Assembly (NCBI GenBank): GCA_025175895.1
Contig: CM045989.1
Location: forward strand, 124,943,272 to 125,007,271
Length of the DNA stretch: 64,000 bases
From: Wurfbainia villosa
Lineage: Eukaryota; Streptophyta; Magnoliopsida; Zingiberales; Zingiberaceae
Reading direction: 5' to 3'
Both the position numbers and the translations under genes were made by a program. Positions 59,001 to 64,000 of the stretch are shown here, piece after piece (position 1 is the first letter of the stretch; each line of letters begins with the position of its first letter). Under the pieces are notes generated by a model. The model did no database searches. It saw nothing but the letters and a program-made list of their open reading frames with translations, and had not been told where the DNA came from.

Positions 59001-62000
59001 ATGCCTTCGTATCAGTCGCAGGTCCAGACACAACCACCTTTGGCAGTGATACCACCTCCACCTCCACTGGAGACTGGGCGGATTCATGTGATTACCAGAG
59101 AGGATGCGCAGCGAGCCAACAAATCTGTATTTCGCGATACGATTTCACTTTATGTATTTTCAGCTATTATGCTAGTTGATACTGGTAGTTCACATTCGTT
59201 TATTTCTCGTACTTTTATGAGAGAGATTGGTAGATTACCTACTAGTAGATCACTGAGATTAGTCGTCTCCCTACCATCTGGCGATACATTGGACGTTACC
59301 CAGGAGGTCCGAGGTTGTCCCTTAGATTTCGGTAACATCATTCTTACTGTAGATTTATTGGTACTGGACATGGTCGAGTTCGACATTATCCTTGGCATGG
59401 ATTGGCTGTCAGCATATCATGCCACTATGGATTGCCAGACGAGGGTAGTCACATTTTGACCTCCGAACCAACCCTCATGGGATTTCACTGGCATCCGGGA
59501 CGATGGCATAGCGACCATTTCTGTGATTCAGGCTCAGAAGCTTTTATTGCACGGTTGCTAGGGTTTTCTATTATCGATGATCAATGTAGAAGACAGTGGT
59601 GACTCTCAGATCGCAGACATCCCTATTGTCCGAGAGTATCCAGATGTCTTTCCAGAGGAGTTACCGGGCCTGCCTCCTAGAAGGCAAGTGGAGTTTATGA
59701 TTGAGTTAATACCTGGTACGACACCGACATCGAAAGCTCCTTATCATATGGCCTCGAGAGAGTTGGACGAGTTAAAGGTTCAGCTCCAGGAACTTTTGGA
59801 CAGAGATTTTATTCGCCCTAGTGTATCACCCTAGGTTCTCCGGTTCTCTTCGTGAAGAAGAAAGATGGTTCGATGAGACTGTGCATCGACTACAGGCAGT
59901 TGAATGCTGTCACTATCAAAAATAAATATCCCCTGCTACATATTGAGGACTTGTTTGATCAGCTCAGAGGTACATCAGTCTATTCTAAGATTGATCTGCG
60001 ATTTGGATATCATCAATTAAGGGTTAGAGATTCTGACATTTAGAAGACAGCGTTCCGTACCAGATATGGACACTATGAGTTTTTGGTAATGCCATTTGGG
60101 CTTACCAATGCTCCAGCGGTATTCATGGATTTGATGAACCGTGAATTTATGGATTTCCTAGATCGGTTCATCATTGTTTTTATCGATGATATTCTGGTCT
60201 ATTCTCGTTCCGAGGAGGAACACACGTAGCATCTTCGTCTTGTTCTCGATAGGCTCCGACAGAAGAGACTATATGCGAAGTTCAATAAATGCGCATTTTG
60301 GTTACACTCAGTTGGTTTTCTGGGACATGTGGTTTCGAGTAGAGGTATTTTAGTTGACCCCCAGAAGATCGAGGCTGTCACCAGTTGGGAGCAGTCGAAA
60401 TTAGTTCAGGAGGTTTGCATTTTCCTAGGCTTGGCCGATTATTACAGATGGTTCGTTGAGGGTTTCTCAAGCATTGCTATTCCATTGACATGCCTTACCA
60501 GGAAGGGTGTGAAGTTCACGTGGACAGAGGCGTGCGAGACTATCTTTCAGGAGTTGAAGAGGAGACTTGTGTTAGCACCGATTTTGGTATTGCCATTAGG
60601 GGACGACGGTTTCGTTCTTTATACCGATGCGTCTCTATAGGGTTTAGGTGCAGTATTGATGCAGCACGGTAGGGTAGTCTCTTATGCTTCTCGCCAGTTG
60701 AAGGATCATGAGAAAAACTATCCAGTTCATGATTTAGAGTTAGCCGCTATTATCTTCGCCTTGAAGATTTGGAGGCATCATTTATATGGTATTACGTTTG
60801 AGATTCTTACTGATCATAAGAGTCTCAAGTATCTATTTACGCAGAAGGAACTCAATCTCTGACAGAGGATATGGATGGAGTTCCTGAAGGATTATGACTG
60901 TACCATCAGCTACCACCCAGGGAAAGCCAATGTGGTTGCCGATGCACTTAGCCGGAAGTCCCGAGGGACTTTAGCTTCCTTCTGAGTTTTGGTCACGAAT
61001 TTGATTCGGGGTTTCTCTGAGTTGAGCCTTGAGGAGCAGGGACCGACAGAGCAGGGCGTTCTGGTTACCATGGTTGCTCAGTCGTCTATCCGGACGAGAG
61101 TTCGGGAGGCTCAGGCCAGTGATCAGCATTTATAGTTCATTGATAGTCAGATAACTTTTGGACAGCAGACTGAGTTCACCCGCGATGATGAAGGTATAAT
61201 TTATTTTCGAGGCAGATTATGCGTACCTCAACCTCACCCGGTTATGGAGGAGTTACTACAGGAGGCTCATCGCTCTCGATTTGCGATCCACCCAGGCGGA
61301 ACCCGCATGTATCGAGATTTAAAGCGTTTGTATTGGTGGAACGGTATGAAGAAAGACATCGCGGATTTTGTAGCTAGATGTCTGATTTTTCAGCAGGTAA
61401 AGGCTGAACACCAGAGACTAGCTGGATTACTTCAGAGGATTCCTATTCTTGAGTGGAAGTGGGATCATATTACTATGGATTTTGTGATGGGTTTGCCTAG
61501 GACACGCTAGTTATGATGCGATTTGGGTAGTCAGAGACCGACTAACCAACCGCGACTTTATTGATTCTAAGACCGACTCTGGATCGGCGCGTAGCTGTAT
61601 TGTCGGGAGATCATCAGATTGCATGGTGTTCCTTTGAGCATTATATCAGATAGAGATCCCCGGTTTATGTCTAGGTTATGGCAGAGTCTGCAGTAGGCTT
61701 TAGGCACACAACTTTGGTTTAGTACTGCCTTCCATCCGCAGACAGATTGACAGTCTGAGTGGACCATTCAGACACTAGAGGATTTGCTAAGGTCCTGTAT
61801 TATAGATTTCGGAGGCAATTGGGAGGATCATTTGCCGTTAGTGGAATTCGCCTACAATAACAGTTATCATTCGGCTATCCAAATGGCCCCGTATGAGGTA
61901 TTGTATGGTAGACAGTGTCGTACACCCACCCTCTGGGAGGAGGTTGGGGAGGCCCAGTTGCTAGGACCCCAGAGAGCTCAGCATGAGGCAGAGTTGGTCC

Positions 62001-62503
62001 GTACTATCAGACGTAGGATGACAGAGGCGCAGGATCGCCAGAAGAGTTATGCAGATCGTAGACAGAGACCTTTGGAGTTCTTGATAGGTGATCGTGTATT
62101 TCTGCGAGTCTCACCTACAAAAGGGGTGAAGAGATTTGACCTTCGTGGTAAGCTAGCTCCTAGATATATTGGTCCGTTTGAAATTTTGGAGAGGATCGGA
62201 GCAGTGGCTTATCGTCTAGCGCTACCACCATCTTTGACGAGTATACATGATGTGTTCCATGTGTCTATGCTGAGGAAGTATGAGCCAGACTCTACACATA
62301 TTCTGTCAGATGTGTCAGGTTCCATTCAACCTGATGCTACTTACGCAGAGGTTCCGGTACGGATTTTGGATTACAAAGAACGACAGTTGCGGAACAAGGT
62401 TGTGCGACTTGTCAAGGTCGGGTGGAGTAACCATACCAACGAGGAGGCGACTTGGGAGCTCGAGGAAAAGATCCGAGCTCAATACCCCCACTTGTTTACT
62501 TAA
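59001..62503 (+). pseudogene. Chromovirus Pol: PR, RT, RNase H, IN, chromodomain (decayed)
   Basis: Aspartic protease: 'VDTGSSHSFIS' (about 59175-59207). Reverse transcriptase: 'LCIDYRQLN' (59882), 'FGLTNAPAVFM' (60099), active site 'FIDDI' (60178-60192). RNase H: 'LYTDAS' (60617), 'LTDHKSLKYL' (60809). Integrase: zinc domain at 61262-61400, in which the last Cys is Phe ('CLIF'); core 'YDAIWVV' (61514), 'ISDRDPRF' (61645) and 'FHPQTD' (61734). The GPY/F region is 'KLAPRYIGPFEILERIG' (62150-62200). The chromodomain is at the end ('EEATWELEEKIRAQYPHLF'), with the stop at 62501. Stops lie at 59457, 59562, 59832, 60041, 60227, 60638, 60860, 60983, 61132, 61690 and 61747. There is a 1-base loss at 59840 and a shifted, shortened stretch in the IN core (61510-61580). 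Confidence 0.9.
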
Positions 62504-62588
62504 GGTACGTGAAGTATATTTTTCAGTACTTGTGGTATTTCTTACTCGTTATGCATCTGAGTAGGAAATTTGGGACCAAATTTTTATT

Positions 62589-62600
62589 AGTGGGGGAGAA
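62589..62600 (+). other. Polypurine tract of chromovirus
   Basis: AGTGGGGGAGAA lies directly before the 3' LTR. Confidence 0.9.
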
Positions 62601-63477
62601 TATTAAATATTGAAAATTTAAAATATTAAATTAAATGGCCAAAAAATTAAGAAAATAATCCTGGAAATTTTTCGGGAATTTTAGGGAATTTTAGGAATTT
62701 TTCTGGAATTTTTTTGGATTTAAACAGAGTCCGTACGAGATTTTTACGGGGATAAAATAAATAGGCTTTTGTGAAGTCTATTTAAGGGGTTAATAGAGGG
62801 TAACCTAAACCGAAAACCTAAATCTATTTTTCTTTTTCGTTTTTTTCCTGCCGTGATTTTCCTCCTTCGGCAGTTTCCGAGCCCAGTTCCTTCTTCCCCG
62901 ATCCTTTTTCTTTCTCGCGTGATCTCTCCATCGCCGGTTTCTCTTTTTTTCCCTCGAGCCCAAAGCCATCGCTCTCTTCACCGCCGCCGACTAGGCCGAT
63001 TTCTTCTCCGTCGACGACGAGGCCGCGCCACCCTCCTCACCGCGCCGTCGCCCGCGACCATCCACGACTGCTCATGGCTCGGGTAGATCATCTTGCGTTC
63101 CGCCGCCCTTGTGAGATGCGCGCATAGGACTAGCGGTCGCCGACCCTAACTGCGCGCGCCGGCCGCCACGACCACAGGATCGTCGCTGGACTCCTCTGCC
63201 CTAGACGACGAGCGTCGGCCCCTACGACCACAGGACCGCCCGAGCCTCCTTTTCCCCTACGCCACCGACGCTCGCCTTCTCGGTGCTCAGGCCGCTGCGG
63301 GTTTGCAGCAACCGCTGTGGGTACCCTTTTCGCCGCTGATCGTCTGAGCAACCGCTCTTCGCCACAATCGGTTAGTCTCTCCCTTCTCTGCCAGTGTCGG
63401 CCATCCTCCGGCCAGCCTCCGCAACCGTGATCGGTCTGCACCGAGGAAATACTGCCAAGGGGAAACTTCGAATTTCC

Positions 63478-63526
<49 letters not shown>

Positions 63527-64000
63527 TATTTTCCTTATTGAAGTGAATCTGTGACTTGAGCCTTAAATCGGTGAGTGTTGATGGTGTCGATGAACAGGCG
63601 AGGGAAAGAAATCAAGGCCGGTGTCTTGCCATCACTGGGTCAGAGCACACACCATTGTCGACTCGTCTGATAGCACCGTCAATATTGTTGTTTTGCTATC
63701 GGTGATGAAATAGGTTAGTTGATTAGGAACTAATTGGGTAAATTGATTGGTACAATTATTGGTTATATTAAAAGCCATTAAATTTTTATTTATATGGCTT
63801 AGGTTGTTAAAATGCGGGTCAATCCTAGTTTAATTGATTAATTAGCTTATCATTAATTAATCAAAATTTTTATCAATTGATTTAGTGGTCTAAATTAATT
63901 GTATGAATATTTTTGGTAGGAAAAGATTTAATAAGATGGTGGGAAAATTAGTGAAAATTGGAAATAGTTTAGGTTAATTGGGTTATGAAGGAAATCGATT
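62601..64000 (+). repeat. 3' LTR of chromovirus (cut by window end)
   Basis: This is the first 1400 bp of the right LTR. The tip is TATTAAATATTG against TGTTAAATACTG on the left: two transitions, one of which destroys the TG end. The GC-rich module is at 62850-63450. The CAG/CTG-rich part (63290-63690) differs strongly from the left LTR, while the AT-rich parts are nearly identical. Confidence 0.88.
63480..63524. repeat. (AT)n microsatellite in 3' LTR
   Basis: 45 bp of TA repeat, at the site that has 119 bp in the 5' LTR. Confidence 0.93.

Overview
The window is nuclear DNA from a flowering plant with a repeat-rich genome, possibly a monocot; I do not name a species. The evidence is Tekay/Del-type chromovirus Ty3-gypsy elements with 2.5-3.9 kb LTRs, Copia-type Gag genes, initiator-Met tRNA primer sites throughout, a plant L1-type LINE, a hAT-like MITE, and one spliced gene with canonical GT/AG introns. 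More than 85% of the window is transposon sequence. Only one cellular gene is visible: three exons at 37839-39096 that join into a 231-codon reading frame.

Layout. 1-2071: end of a gypsy LTR (+) sitting in a Copia-type LTR (+, 2072-3182). 3183-34156: one large nested block. Its shell is a minus-strand, gag-only Copia-type element (H), inserted in a LINE (34157-35361). H is split by a plus-strand sister element (P, 5965-22134, TSD TCTCC). P's gag is split by a second gag-only family (Q, 9021-14462, minus, TSD GTAAT), which keeps an intact 538-aa Gag. P's 3' end holds a tandem duplication that includes a tRNA-like SINE, a gypsy LTR fragment and a solo LTR. H's 5' LTR was hit by a gypsy element without pol (25141-33671, TSD ACTTC). 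H also carries a hAT-like MITE (4175-4770, TSD GTATAAGT). 34157-41275: an island with the LINE remnant and the spliced gene. 41276-53335: a gypsy element on the minus strand (TSD CGATT) that retains only an integrase/chromodomain remnant. 53341-54187: an old LTR-like stretch with a TATA box. 54188-64000: a nearly full-length chromovirus (gag, PR, RT, RNase H, IN, chromodomain), riddled with stop codons; its right LTR runs off the window.

Most interesting signals. (1) Arrays of the 10-bp palindrome CAGTCGACTG and its C-to-T variants lie just upstream of TATA-like boxes in the U3 of several different LTR families. (2) Two gag-only families (H/P and Q) share a 3' non-coding module with a conserved 9-10 bp stem. 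(3) LTR pairs of the same element differ mainly by clustered changes at CAG/CTG and CG sites, which suggests either methylation-linked mutation or a sequencing artefact in CHG-methylated DNA. (4) The nesting can be resolved base by base from target-site duplications.
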